A DNA stretch of 64,000 bases from Glycomyces sp. TRM65418 (GCF_019710475.1 NZ_JAJFAX010000007.1:1-64000); one strand, 5' to 3'; positions 53,911-63,156 are shown, numbered from the stretch's first letter. A program made the numbers and translations. Notes: generated from the sequence alone by a model not told the origin.

Positions 53911-54909
53911 TCAGTCTTTGGGCGCCGCACCGGTGGAACCGCGTACGACGAGTTCGGGCCGGAACAGGTATTCCGACGACGGCGTGGGCTGCCCGGCGAT
54001 CTCGTCGAGCAGGGCCCGGGCGGCGGCGGTGGCGATGTCGCGCACCGGTTGCCGCACGGTCGTGAGCGGGGGGTTGGTGTGGGCGATGAGCGGGGAGTCG
54101 TCGTAGCCGACCACGGAGAAGTCGGCGGGGACGGTGAGGCCGCGTTCCTCGGCGGCGCGGATCGCGCCGAGGGCCATCATGTCGGAGCCGCAGACGACGG
54201 CGGTGGCGCCGCGGTCGATGAGGCGGGAGGCGGCCGCGTAGCCGCCCTGTTCGCCGAAGAGGGTGAGTTCGATGAGTTCGGGTCCGACGCCTTGCATGGC
54301 GGCGCGGTAGCCGTTGATCTTGCGGCGGACGGGCCAGTAGCGGTCGGGGCCGGAGACGAGGCCGATCTCGTGGTGGCCGAGGCCGGCGAGGTGTTCGACG
54401 GCGATGCGGGCGGCGACGGTGTCGTCGCAGGAGAAGGAGGCGGCCTCGACGCCTTCGGGGTGGCCGGTGACGAACGCGACGGGGAGGCGCTTGTCCTTGA
54501 GTTCCTGGTAGCGCTCGGTGCTGGCGGCGGTGTCGGCGTGGAGGCCGGAGACGAAGATGATGCCGGCGACGGCTCGTTCGCGGAGCATCTCGACGAATTC
54601 GTCTTCGGAGACGCCCCCGGGGGTCTGGGTGCAGAGCACCGGGGTGTAGCCGGAGCCGGCGAGCACGTTGGAGATCGTCTGCGCGTAGAGCGGGAAGATC
54701 GGGTTCTCCAGTTCGGGCACGACGAGGCCGATGAGGCCGATGGCGTGCTTGCGCAGCGCTGGGGGGCGTTCATAGCCGAGCACGTCGAGGGCAGTGAGGA
54801 CGGACTGTCGGGTCTGCTGACCGACCCCGGGTTTGTCGTTGAGGACCCGGGACACCGTTGCCTCACTGACCCCGGCCTGCCGGGCGATGTCAGAGAGTCG
54901 AAGCCGCAT
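53911..54909 (-). CDS. LacI-family sugar-responsive repressor (MalR-like)
   Basis: The 332-residue protein has the N-terminal LacI HTH (LSDIARQAGVSEATVSRVLNDKPGV) with hinge and a periplasmic-binding-like core (LVVPELENPIFPLYAQTIS, GFSVVGYDDSPLIAH). It heads an operon with the GH13 gene and faces the importer, which it very likely represses in the absence of maltose-type sugars. Confidence 0.93.
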   Translation of the reverse strand: MRLRLSDIARQAGVSEATVSRVLNDKPGVGQQTRQSVLTALDVLGYERPPALRKHAIGLIGLVVPELENPIFPLYAQTISNVLAGSGYTPVLCTQTPGGVSEDEFVEMLRERAVAGIIFVSGLHADTAASTERYQELKDKRLPVAFVTGHPEGVEAASFSCDDTVAARIAVEHLAGLGHHEIGLVSGPDRYWPVRRKINGYRAAMQGVGPELIELTLFGEQGGYAAASRLIDRGATAVVCGSDMMALGAIRAAEERGLTVPADFSVVGYDDSPLIAHTNPPLTTVRQPVRDIATAAARALLDEIAGQPTPSSEYLFRPELVVRGSTGAAPKD

Positions 54910-54933
54910 GATGACAGACTAACCTATCTGAAA

Positions 54934-54982
54934 CTTGGCAACAGTTTGGTTGCAAGGGTTTCCTGATTCTGAAACATCTTGC
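54934..54982. promoter_or_regulatory. LacI-type operators between lacI and importer genes
   Basis: Two imperfect inverted repeats share a GCAAG half-site: CTTGGCAAC/GTTGCAAG (54934-54956) and GCAAGGGTTTC/GAAACATCTTGC (54952-54982). They cover the start-proximal promoter area of both units. Confidence 0.6.
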
Positions 54983-55062
54983 TAATCTTCGGGGGAGTCG
55001 GGGCGCGAGCCCCGGGACACCGGCCCCCGCCCCGGGGCCCCTCAATGAGGAGTGAGACAGAC

Positions 55063-56301
55063 ATGCGCAGAAGGACCCTGGGTATCACCGCCGTCTCGGC
55101 CGCCGCTCTCGGCGCGGCCGCCGCCTGCGGTTCGGACGACGGCGACGCGTCGAGCGAGGAGACCTCGCAGTTCTCGGGCGAGCTGGTCATCTGGGCCGAC
55201 GAGACCCGCACGCCCGTCCTCAAGGAATTCGTCAAGGACTTCGAGTCCCAGGTCGGCGTCAAGGTCACCGTGGAAGAGCACGTGGAGACCCTCCGCGAGG
55301 ACTTCCTCACCGCCGCCGAGCAGGGCCAGGGCCCCGACATCGTCGTGGGCGCGCACGACTGGGCCGGCCAGTACGCCGCCGCCGGCGCGATCGCCCCGAT
55401 CACCCTCAGCGCCGACAAGCAGGGCACCCTCAACGAGACCTCCGTGAAGGCCTTCACCGTCGACGGCAACGTCTACGGCGTCCCCTACGCGATGGAGAAC
55501 CTCGGCCTCATCCGCAACACCGACCTCGCGCCCGCGGCCCCCACCACGTTCGAGGAGCTCATCGCGGCCGGCCGCGCCGCGGGCACCGACGAGGTCCTCA
55601 CCATGGAGGTCGGCGTCGACGGCAACGCCTACAGCGCCTACCCGCTGTTCGCGTCCATGGGCGGCTACCTGTTCAAGGACGACGGCGCGGGCAACCTCGA
55701 CCCGACCGACGTCGGCGTCGACTCCCCCGGCGGCGTCGCCGCGTTCGAGAAATTCGCCGAACTCGGCGCCGACGGGGTCCTCAAGACCACCATCGACGCG
55801 AGCAACACCATCCCGTTCTTCGTCGACGGCAAGACCGCGTTCATGATCTCCGGGCCGTGGGCGCTCGTCGACGTCCAGGGCGCGGGCCTCAACTACGAGG
55901 TCACCGCCATCCCCGGCTTCGAGGGCCAGGGCCCGGCCTCCCCGTTCCTCGGCGTCCAGGGCTTCTACGTCTCGGCGACCGCCAAGAACGCCGTGTTCGC
56001 GCAGGAGTTCGTCACCAACTACGTCCTCACCGAGGACCTGCAGCGCTCCCTCGCCGAGGCCGGCGGGCGCCTCCCGGCGCTCACCGCCGCCGCTGAGGCC
56101 TTCTCCGCCGGCAACGCCGACATCCAGGGCTTCGCCGCCGCCGGCGAGAGCGCCGTCCCGATGCCGAACATCCCCGCGATGAACGCCGTCTGGGAGCCCT
56201 TCGGCCGCGCCGAGGCCGACGCGATCGACGGCGTCGCCACCGGGGCCGAGGCCGCCGGCACCGCCGCGCAGGCCATCCGCGACGCCGTCGCGTCCTCCTA
56301 G
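55063..56301 (+). CDS. Maltose-type ABC importer, substrate-binding lipoprotein
   Basis: The ATG at 55063 is nine bases behind GGAG and gives 412 residues (an ATG at 55045 is an alternative). A lipoprotein signal with AAAAC precedes a family 1 solute-binding domain: LVIWADETRTPVLKEFVKDFE, PDIVVGAHDWAGQY and FMISGPWALVDVQG. The order binding protein, two permeases and LacI regulator is typical of maltose/maltodextrin uptake. The ATPase (MsiK-type) is not nearby, as usual in actinobacteria, where one ATPase serves several systems. Confidence 0.92.
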   Translation: MRRRTLGITAVSAAALGAAAACGSDDGDASSEETSQFSGELVIWADETRTPVLKEFVKDFESQVGVKVTVEEHVETLREDFLTAAEQGQGPDIVVGAHDWAGQYAAAGAIAPITLSADKQGTLNETSVKAFTVDGNVYGVPYAMENLGLIRNTDLAPAAPTTFEELIAAGRAAGTDEVLTMEVGVDGNAYSAYPLFASMGGYLFKDDGAGNLDPTDVGVDSPGGVAAFEKFAELGADGVLKTTIDASNTIPFFVDGKTAFMISGPWALVDVQGAGLNYEVTAIPGFEGQGPASPFLGVQGFYVSATAKNAVFAQEFVTNYVLTEDLQRSLAEAGGRLPALTAAAEAFSAGNADIQGFAAAGESAVPMPNIPAMNAVWEPFGRAEADAIDGVATGAEAAGTAAQAIRDAVASS

Positions 56302-56339
56302 GTCGACCGGTCAGCCCTCGACGAGCGAAGGAACGCACT

Positions 56340-57878
56340 GTGCCTGACCAACGTCCCGCGTCGGCGACCGCCGCGGGTCTGCTCATCAAGATCGCGGTAC
56401 TCGCGGTGGTCGCCGCGCTGGCCGTCTGGGCGGCCCTGCCGCTCATCGCCGCCGAGGCCTGGTGGGGCCTGGCGCTGGAGGCGGCCGTCGTGGCCGTCGT
56501 CTACTCCGTGTACCTCCAGCGCCGGGCGATCCAGCTCAAATACCTCATCCCCGGGACGCTGCTGCTCATCGCCTTCCAGATCCTCCCGGTCATCCTCACC
56601 GTCGGCACCTCCTTCACCAACTACGGCGACGGCCACCGCGTCGACAAGGAGCAGGCCACCGAGGCGATCATCGCCGCGGGCGTCCAGCAGACCCCCGGCG
56701 GCGCGACCTACCTGGTCGCCGTCGGCGAGTCCGCGAGCGGCGAGCTGACACTGCTGCTCACCGACAACGAGGACGGCTCCGCCTGGGCCGGGACCGAAGC
56801 GGGCCTGACCGAACTCGACGACGCCACCGTCGACGACACGGGACGGGTCACCGCCGCCCCCGGCTACACCGTGTGGGACCTCGCCGAACTGGGCGAACGC
56901 CAGGCCGAGCTCGGCGAACTGGCCGTGCCCACCGGGCCCGAGACCGGCATCAAACTGCAGGGCCTGTCGGCCTTCGAAGGCCGGTCGACGCGCTCCTACG
57001 ACGCGGGCTGCGACTGCATCACCGACTCGGCCACCGGCACGGTCTGGTACGCCGACGACGAGGACGGGTCGTTCCGGACCGAGGACGGCCAGGCCGCCCT
57101 CGTCGGCTGGCGGGTCGACATCGGCGCCGACAACTACCTCGACATCCTCACCGACCCCGACATCCGCGGCCCGTTCCTGGGGATCTTCACCTGGAACGTC
57201 ATGTTCGCCGCCGGATCGGTCCTGCTCACGTTCGCGATCGGCCTCGGCACCGCCATGGCGCTCAACAAGCCGACCATGCGCGGCACGAAGCTCTACCGGA
57301 CCTTCATGATCCTGCCGTACGCCATGCCGTCCTTCGCGATGCTGCTGGTGTGGGCGCAGATGTTCAACCGCGACTTCGGCCTCGTCAACGAGCTGTTCAA
57401 CCTCGACGTGAACTGGTACGGCGACACCTGGTCCGCCCGCGCGATGGTCCTCATCGCCAACACGTGGCTCGGCTGGCCGTACATGTTCCTCATCTGCCTC
57501 GGCGCGCTCCAGGCCCTGCCCTCCGACTCGCTCGAAGCGGCCAAGATCGACGGGGCCACGGGCGTGACCGCGTTCCGGAAGATCACCCTCCCGCTGCTGC
57601 TCATCGCCCTGACGCCGCTGCTGATCTCCTCGTTCGCGTTCAACTTCAACAACTTCAACGCGATCGAACTGCTCAGCGGCGGGCACCCGTTCGGAGCCGG
57701 CGACGCCGTCGGCGGCACCGACCTGCTCATCACGTACGCGTTCCGGCAGGCCTTCGGGTCCTCCAGCGCCGACTACGGGTTCGCCAGCGCGATCAGCGTG
57801 TTCATCTTCCTCATCGTCGCCACGATCTCGGCGGTCATGTTCCGCTTCACCCGCAACCAGGAGGACGTGTACTCATGA
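56340..57878 (+). CDS. Maltose-type ABC importer, MalF-like permease
   Basis: The 512-residue permease has the extended MalF N-terminus: two or three helices, then a large extracytoplasmic loop (about residues 100-270) and six core helices. The EAA motif is LEAAKIDGATGVTAFRKITLPLL. The large loop is a mark of maltose-specific MalF, where it contacts the binding protein. The GTG start follows AGGAAC weakly. It ends in an ATGA overlap with the next gene. Confidence 0.93.
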   Translation: MPDQRPASATAAGLLIKIAVLAVVAALAVWAALPLIAAEAWWGLALEAAVVAVVYSVYLQRRAIQLKYLIPGTLLLIAFQILPVILTVGTSFTNYGDGHRVDKEQATEAIIAAGVQQTPGGATYLVAVGESASGELTLLLTDNEDGSAWAGTEAGLTELDDATVDDTGRVTAAPGYTVWDLAELGERQAELGELAVPTGPETGIKLQGLSAFEGRSTRSYDAGCDCITDSATGTVWYADDEDGSFRTEDGQAALVGWRVDIGADNYLDILTDPDIRGPFLGIFTWNVMFAAGSVLLTFAIGLGTAMALNKPTMRGTKLYRTFMILPYAMPSFAMLLVWAQMFNRDFGLVNELFNLDVNWYGDTWSARAMVLIANTWLGWPYMFLICLGALQALPSDSLEAAKIDGATGVTAFRKITLPLLLIALTPLLISSFAFNFNNFNAIELLSGGHPFGAGDAVGGTDLLITYAFRQAFGSSSADYGFASAISVFIFLIVATISAVMFRFTRNQEDVYS

Positions 57879-58801
57879 CGCGGACACTCGAACCCGCCGC
57901 GCCGCGGGCGGGACGCGCGGCTCCGGCGCGCAAGGGCAGGCCGCCGTTCGCGAAGTGGATGGCCGAGTTCGGCTGGCGGCACCTGGTGGCGGTCGCGGTG
58001 CTCGTCTTCGGGCTCGTGCCGATCGTGTACGTGATCTCGGCGGCGTTCAACCCGAACGGGACGCTCTCCTCGACGAGCCTGCTGCCGACGGGCTTCAGCC
58101 TCGGCAACTTCGAGAAGCTGTTCACCGACGACAACGTGCCGTTCGCGGCGTGGTTCGCGAACTCGCTGATGATCGCGGTGCCGGCGGCGTTCATCTCGAT
58201 CTTCATCTCGTCGCTGGCGGCGTACGCGTTCAGCCGGTTCCGATTCCGGGGGCGGCGGCCGATGCTGCTGTTCCTGCTGCTGATCCAGATGTTCCCGGCG
58301 TTCCTGGCCGTGGTGGCGCTGTATCTGATCTTCGGGCGGATCGGCGAGTTCTATCCGGTCGCGGGACTGAACACGAAGCTCGGGCTGATGCTGGTGTACA
58401 TGGGCGGGGCGCTGGGCGTCTCGACGTGGCTGATGAAGGGGTTCTTCGACACGATCCCGAAGGAGCTCGACGAGGCGGCCACGATCGACGGGGCCTCGCA
58501 CGCGCAGATCTTCTTCGGGATGATCCTGCCCCTGGCGGCGCCGATCATCGCGATCTCGGGGATCCTCGCGTTCGTGGGCACCATGAACGACTTCATCCTG
58601 GCGAGCCTCTTCCTCACCGACCGGCCGGAGATGACCCTCGCGGTGGGTTTGAAGACGTTGACGGCGGAGAACTCCCCGGCGAGCTATTTCGGCATCTTCG
58701 CGGCGGGGACGCTGCTGACGTCGGTCCTGACGGTGGCGGTGTTCATGAGCCTCCAGCGGTACATCGTCTCGGGACTGACCGGTGGAGCGGTGAAGGGGTG
58801 A
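57875..58801 (+). CDS. Maltose-type ABC importer, MalG-like permease
   Basis: The 308-residue permease has six helices and the EAA loop LDEAATIDGASHAQIFFGMILPL. The N-terminus (about 35 residues of Pro, Arg and Ala) is longer than in E. coli MalG. The ATG overlaps the malF stop (ATGA), so the pair is coupled. Confidence 0.93.
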   Translation: MTRTLEPAAPRAGRAAPARKGRPPFAKWMAEFGWRHLVAVAVLVFGLVPIVYVISAAFNPNGTLSSTSLLPTGFSLGNFEKLFTDDNVPFAAWFANSLMIAVPAAFISIFISSLAAYAFSRFRFRGRRPMLLFLLLIQMFPAFLAVVALYLIFGRIGEFYPVAGLNTKLGLMLVYMGGALGVSTWLMKGFFDTIPKELDEAATIDGASHAQIFFGMILPLAAPIIAISGILAFVGTMNDFILASLFLTDRPEMTLAVGLKTLTAENSPASYFGIFAAGTLLTSVLTVAVFMSLQRYIVSGLTGGAVKG

Positions 58802-58852
58802 GAGACGGGCGAGCACTGCCCGACGAGCGCCCGCTCCTCGGAGCGGACATCG

Positions 58853-58892
58853 GGCCCGGACCACGGCGAGCCTCCCTCCCGCGGTCCGGGCC
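58853..58892. terminator. Terminator after malG
   Basis: GGCCCGGACC (58853-58862) pairs with GGTCCGGGCC (58883-58892) across a 20-base loop. Confidence 0.55.
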
Positions 58893-58985
58893 TCGACCGT
58901 GCGGGGGCTCAGGGTCCGGCGACGACCACGGCCGGCCGCGGATCGCCGACGGACCGGGCGAGGGCGACGCTGATCCTCGCGCGCC

Positions 58986-59708
58986 TCAGATCTGGCCCTC
59001 GTACGAATCGGGCGACTCGAAGGGCACGGGGCCGGAGGCGGCCCGGGTGGCGGCGAAGGGATCGACGGCGGCGGCCTGGTCGGTGGGAATGCCGTCGGGG
59101 AAGTAGTCCCCGACGAGGTCGCCTTCACCACCGGGTTCAATGCCGCCGGTCGGAGGAATGTACTCGATGTCGCTGTGGTCGCTGACCGGGACACAGCCGG
59201 ACTGAACGGTCACCGCGACGAGCCCCCATGCCGAGTACCACAAGTGGACGCCGTCTTCACGGTCGGCGCTGAGATCCCGATCGACTCGCCCGCTCGCCAG
59301 TTCCTGGCGCTGGTCCTGGGTGATCTCGTACCCGAGCGACGTCCAGTGCTCCCGGAGAGCGTCGACATACCGCTCGCGAACGAGCTCGGTGGCGGAATCC
59401 TCGACGGAGAACTCGTAGACGAGTTCGACATTGGTGTATTCGGGGTCGTCGACGCCGTTGTGGCTGCACGCCAGTTCCCGCCAGAGACGTCGTTCGAAGC
59501 CGGGGAAGTCGGGTAGGACCTCGACCATGTCGGCGACGGCCGCTTCCAGCGGTGCGTACGCCTCGGCCTGTGTGTACTGGGACTCGGGCGGGCTGTCCAT
59601 GGCTTCTCCAATAGCGGCGCAGCTGGTGGCGGCGAACATTGCGGTCACGGCGACCAGCGACGCGCTCAGCCGCGACGACGGCCGCGCCCGCGGGCCTCGG
59701 TCGTTCAT
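58986..59708 (-). CDS. Secreted lipoprotein of the DUF1023 cassette
   Basis: The ATG at 59706-59708 gives 240 residues with a lipoprotein signal (SASLVAVTAMFAATSCAAIG; Cys after ATS). The mature part has AAVADMVEVLPDFPGFERR, a conserved-looking ELACSHNG with a Cys, and an alpha+beta pattern with a second Cys in VQSGCVPVS, perhaps a disulfide. It begins five bases after the hydrolase gene on the same strand. No family is recognised. Confidence 0.7.
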   Translation of the reverse strand: MNDRGPRARPSSRLSASLVAVTAMFAATSCAAIGEAMDSPPESQYTQAEAYAPLEAAVADMVEVLPDFPGFERRLWRELACSHNGVDDPEYTNVELVYEFSVEDSATELVRERYVDALREHWTSLGYEITQDQRQELASGRVDRDLSADREDGVHLWYSAWGLVAVTVQSGCVPVSDHSDIEYIPPTGGIEPGGEGDLVGDYFPDGIPTDQAAAVDPFAATRAASGPVPFESPDSYEGQI

Positions 59709-59713
59709 TGCGG

Positions 59714-61561
59714 CTACCCCCTCTGGCCGGTGACGATGAGCGCCATGGTGTTGCGACCGGCGTCCTTGTTCGAGTCGTCCCAATAGACGCTGTGGTTCGA
59801 GATGGGGTTCCGGCCGACGGACTCGCTTTCGAAGACGTTGGCTCCGAACGACTCCGAAGCCGGGTCGGTCCCGTGCACGGTCGTGTACTGGATCACGTCC
59901 TGGGAGTTGGTGGTGGCCCAGACGTTCTCCGCGCCTACACCGAGCGCGTCCGCGGTGGCGACGCCCGTTCCCGGTGATGCCACCAGGATGAGGTTGTCGG
60001 CGTCCACGCCGTCGGTGGCGGCGGCGATTCCGATGACGGTGGTGCCGTACGAGTGGCCGGTCAACGTCAGCTCGGCGGCGTCCCTCTCGGAAGTGGCCCT
60101 GAGGCCTTGCGTGAATGATGAAAGGTCCTCGGCGGCGTCCTCGGCGTAACGGGCATCCATCGCTTCGACGTCGAGGCCGGCGCCGTCCCGGAACGGCATG
60201 GCGTTGTCCGGTGCGTCATAACCGATCCACAGCACGGTGGCCGTCTCCTGGCCCGGATCGGGGGCTTTGCGGTAGGCGTCATACGCCATGGTCTCGGCGC
60301 GGGTCATGAGGCCGCCGTCGACATCGTCGAGCTTCGCGCCGGTGCCCGGAACATAGGCGTTGACGTTGGCGGCGGTGTCGGGATTGCCGATCGAGACGAC
60401 GGCCCGGCCTTCGCCTTCCGTGTCGAAGCCGAGCAGATAGTAGGACTGGCCGGTACCGCCGTAGACGGCCGGATTCCCGTTGCCGTCGGTGACCTGATCG
60501 CTGAGGTCGCCAAGAAGCTCGCGATCTTCCTGAAGCCTGATGAGTTCGGCCTGAAGCTCGGCGTGGGACTTTCCGCCGTAGGCACCGTCGCCCGATCCAT
60601 AGGCCTCCATCTGCGCCATCTGGGACTCGATCGCCGCGATCCGATCGTCGAGGCTTTCGATCCGGGTGTCCAGCACGGCGCGGTTGGCCGTGTCCCGGGC
60701 GTCGACCGGGATGCCGTCCGTCGGGCCCACCCACCCGGGGTGCTCGGCGATCAGGGCCTCCCGCTCGGCGTCGGTCAGGCTCTCCCACCACTGGTTCACC
60801 TGCTCGGGCGACATGTCGGATCCGCCGTTGGCGATCGCTTCCATCTCGGCGGCGACTGCTTCGCTCAGCGCGGTCCGGTAGTCGTCGATCAAGTCGTCAT
60901 AGGTCGCTCCGAGCTGCGGGGGCAGCTCCGGCGGGCTCTCGCGCATGGCGGCGAGCGCCGCGGCCGCATCGTCGTCGGCGTCGTGGGCCCGAGACATGAC
61001 CGCTCTGAGCCAGTCCTGGTACTCCCTCGCGACGCACGAGGCCTCCCAGGCGAGGTCGATGCCGTTGCCGAGGGCCCTGAGGCGGTCGGCGACGTCCAGG
61101 CCCTGCGGCTTCTCGATGCCGATCCGGTGGCAGAGCCATTCCGGCGGATCGGTCGTCCAGATCGCCTGATGGAGGGCGCCGCTGAAGTTCACGTCGTAGC
61201 GGTGCCTGTCGCCCTCGATCACGAAGTCGTGCGCTTCGATCAGCCCGACGACCTCCTCCAGCTCCCGCTGCTCGGCCTCGAGCGCGTCGGCGGCTTCGAG
61301 CAGCGTCGTGGCGACCCTGATGTCGGCGTAGTCGGACAGGTCGTCCTCGAACCGGCCGGTGGACAGGTCGATGTGCTCGCGGACCTGCGTCGCGGTGTCG
61401 GACTCGAAGTGCTCGACGCTCAGGTGGCCGCCGATCACGTCGTTGCGCAGTCGTTCGGTCTGCTCGATCATGTCGGGCACATACGACTTCCAGGACTCGC
61501 CGAGGCTTCTGACGCGGGCGCAGTCGAGGTCGCGGAGGTCCTTCCAGGACATGTCGCTCAT
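59714..61561 (-). CDS. DUF1023 alpha/beta hydrolase with WXG-like N-terminal helical region
   Basis: The 615-residue protein has an N-terminal, mainly helical part (residues 1-280: SWKDLRDLDCARVRSLGESW onward with long coiled helices) and a C-terminal alpha/beta-hydrolase domain of the DUF1023 type with nucleophile elbow LTGHSYGTTV (Ser near 510), a preceding TVLWIGYDAPDN, and a late NHSVYW His. No export signal is present. Together with the WXG-like gene upstream the layout recalls ESX-type secreted effectors, but no secretion genes are in the window. Confidence 0.82.
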   Translation of the reverse strand: MSDMSWKDLRDLDCARVRSLGESWKSYVPDMIEQTERLRNDVIGGHLSVEHFESDTATQVREHIDLSTGRFEDDLSDYADIRVATTLLEAADALEAEQRELEEVVGLIEAHDFVIEGDRHRYDVNFSGALHQAIWTTDPPEWLCHRIGIEKPQGLDVADRLRALGNGIDLAWEASCVAREYQDWLRAVMSRAHDADDDAAAALAAMRESPPELPPQLGATYDDLIDDYRTALSEAVAAEMEAIANGGSDMSPEQVNQWWESLTDAEREALIAEHPGWVGPTDGIPVDARDTANRAVLDTRIESLDDRIAAIESQMAQMEAYGSGDGAYGGKSHAELQAELIRLQEDRELLGDLSDQVTDGNGNPAVYGGTGQSYYLLGFDTEGEGRAVVSIGNPDTAANVNAYVPGTGAKLDDVDGGLMTRAETMAYDAYRKAPDPGQETATVLWIGYDAPDNAMPFRDGAGLDVEAMDARYAEDAAEDLSSFTQGLRATSERDAAELTLTGHSYGTTVIGIAAATDGVDADNLILVASPGTGVATADALGVGAENVWATTNSQDVIQYTTVHGTDPASESFGANVFESESVGRNPISNHSVYWDDSNKDAGRNTMALIVTGQRG

Positions 61562-61573
61562 GGGGACCGGCTC

Positions 61574-61948
61574 CTAGAAATCGGGTCGAGCGGAGGCGTG
61601 CTCGCCGGCCCGGCCGGGGTAGCGGTCGTGGCCGGCGAGGGAGGCGAAGTCCCCGGCGTTGTACTCGTCGACCTCGACGGCCTCTTCGGCGCAGACCGCG
61701 AGGTATTCGCCGGTCGTGCCGCACAGGCGCGAGAACCCGCCCGCGCGGGAGAGCCGCCACCACTCCGCGGCTTCGGCCAGCGCCGGGCCGAGTGCGGTGC
61801 CGGCGTCCTTCAGCTGCTGCGCGAGTTCGGCGGTGCCGTCGATGAGCGTCACCGTCTGCGCGTCGACCTCGGATTCGACGTCGAAGAGGATCGCCACGGA
61901 CTGGTGGACTTCCTCGGGCTCCATGGTGAAGACGTCAGCGCCGGCCAT
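61574..61948 (-). CDS. WXG100-like small helical protein
   Basis: The 124-residue protein has GGAGG upstream of the ATG at 61946-61948 and two long helices (EEVHQSVAILFDVESEVDAQTV) followed by a Cys-containing tail (RLCGTTGEYLAVCAEEAVEVDE). Its size, helical hairpin and place directly before the DUF1023 gene (12 bases) suggest a WXG100/ESX-substrate relative, though no canonical WXG is visible (WWR at AEWWRL). It is the first gene of the three-gene cassette. Confidence 0.65.
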   Translation of the reverse strand: MAGADVFTMEPEEVHQSVAILFDVESEVDAQTVTLIDGTAELAQQLKDAGTALGPALAEAAEWWRLSRAGGFSRLCGTTGEYLAVCAEEAVEVDEYNAGDFASLAGHDRYPGRAGEHASARPDF

Positions 61949-62278
61949 GAGCGGCCTCCGTCGCGCTGCGCCCGTGGGCGATCGGGTGGGCGAGGCACCT
62001 GGGATCCAGTGTCATGCGGTTTCTCCGGGGGAAGTGGAGCGGGACCGTTGCTCACTGTATCGAGCCCGTGCAAGCGATGGGGCGCATGACCCGGATGTCG
62101 AGAACCGATTGTTTTGCGACGGCGTGCGGAGCGGCGCCGCCCGGTCGCGTTCGCGACGCACCGGGCGGCGCGTGGCCGGGGGGATGTCAGGGTCGGTCGC
62201 GGTGTGGGCGCCCCGGACGCCGAGGCGCGGGCACGCCGATGAGCCGCGGCCTTTCAGGCGCGGCCGGGTGGGGGCCGG
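61949..62278. other. Intergenic region without recognised gene
   Basis: About 330 bases upstream of the WXG-like gene. Open frames on both strands are shadows with Arg/Gly/Pro-rich composition. No hairpin or convincing promoter is seen. Confidence 0.35.
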
Positions 62279-62458
62279 TCAGGACCAGTGCGGGGGTCGG
62301 TCCGCGAGGAGGTCCAGGTCGCGCAGCGAGAGCTGGGATTTTCGGGGCTTCGCGACCGCTTCGCCCCAGCCTCGGTCGGTGTCGTCGGAGGTCTGGTCCG
62401 GGAGCACCGAGAAGTCCTCGTCGAGCTCGACGGAACGGTCGTCGTCGGAGACTGCCAT
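62279..62458 (-). CDS. Conserved actinobacterial small protein (RPPHW family)
   Basis: A 59-residue acidic protein: MAVSDDDRSVELDEDFSVLP, then SDDTDRGWGE, a basic segment AKPRKSQ and the end LLADRPPHWS. The DDTDxGWGE and RPPHW blocks recur in small actinobacterial proteins of unknown function. A GGAGG lies one base before the ATG, closer than usual, so the exact start is uncertain. Confidence 0.6.
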   Translation of the reverse strand: MAVSDDDRSVELDEDFSVLPDQTSDDTDRGWGEAVAKPRKSQLSLRDLDLLADRPPHWS

Positions 62459-62502
62459 GCCTCCGACTGTACTGCAGCCGAGCCCGGCGGCTTCAACAAA
62501 GC

Positions 62503-62537
62503 GGCCCTGAACACCCGGTGAACGGGTGTCCAGGGCC
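62503..62537. terminator. Terminator between small protein and copZ genes
   Basis: A 15-bp stem with one mismatch (62503-62517 with 62523-62537) lies beyond the copZ stop on the minus strand. Confidence 0.7.
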
Positions 62538-62544
62538 TGCGGTG

Positions 62545-62757
62545 TCAGCCGGCCTGGCCGACCAGTTCGTAGCCGGCCTCGTCCACGGCCTCGCGGACCT
62601 GCTCCTCCTGGAGGGCGGTCTCGCTGGTCACGGTGACCTTGCCGGTCTCCAGGGCCACGTCGACGCCCTTGACGCCCGGCAGCGCGGAGAGCTCCTGGGT
62701 GACGCTCCCGGCGCAGTGGCCGCAGGTCATGCCTTTCACGACGTACACGGTTTCCAT
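62545..62757 (-). CDS. copZ: CopZ-like copper chaperone
   Basis: The 70-residue HMA-domain protein has the metal site GMTCGHC near the N-terminus. It carries Cu(I) to a P-type ATPase or repressor. An AGGAG ribosome binding site is six bases upstream. It follows csoR by 18 bases, forming a csoR-copZ operon. No copA ATPase gene is within the window. Confidence 0.93.
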   Translation of the reverse strand: METVYVVKGMTCGHCAGSVTQELSALPGVKGVDVALETGKVTVTSETALQEEQVREAVDEAGYELVGQAG

Positions 62758-62775
62758 GTCGACTCCTGTCGGTGT

Positions 62776-63114
62776 TCAGGTTCTGAGCAGTCGGGCCACC
62801 GCGTCCGAGGCCTCTTTGACCTTGGCTTCGGCGGCGGTCGGGTCACCGGAGGTCTGCGCCTCTGCGACGCAGTGGGCCAGGTGGCCTTCGAGGAGGTTGA
62901 GCGCCACGGCCTGGAGTCCCTTGGTGGACGCCGAGATCTGGGTCAGGATGTCGATGCAGTACTCGTCCTCGTCGACCATCCGCTGGATGCCGCGGATCTG
63001 GCCCTCGATGCGCTTGAGGCGGCGCGTGAGCGCGGCCTTGTCGCCGTGGTACCAGTAGTGCTGCGCGTCACCGTGGTCGTGGACCTCGGCGTGGTTCGCG
63101 GATTCGTGAGCCAT
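62776..63114 (-). CDS. csoR: CsoR-family copper-sensing repressor
   Basis: The 112-residue all-helical protein has the Cu(I) ligands C53, H78 and C82 (EYCIDILTQ, LEGHLAHC) and the DNA-contacting RRLKRIEGQIRGIQRMV. A His-rich N-terminus (AHESANHAEVHDHGDAQHYW) is longer than in many CsoR proteins and may bind extra metal. Copper binding releases the protein from its operator upstream. Confidence 0.93.
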   Translation of the reverse strand: MAHESANHAEVHDHGDAQHYWYHGDKAALTRRLKRIEGQIRGIQRMVDEDEYCIDILTQISASTKGLQAVALNLLEGHLAHCVAEAQTSGDPTAAEAKVKEASDAVARLLRT

Positions 63115-63139
63115 GTCGTTTCCCTCCAGTGGTCAGTGT

Positions 63140-63156
63140 ATACCCCTGAGGGGTAT
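63140..63156 (-). promoter_or_regulatory. CsoR operator
   Basis: The inverted repeat ATACCCC-TGA-GGGGTAT is the classical CsoR-type box. It lies 26 bases upstream of the csoR ATG, so the operon is self-regulated. Confidence 0.85.
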
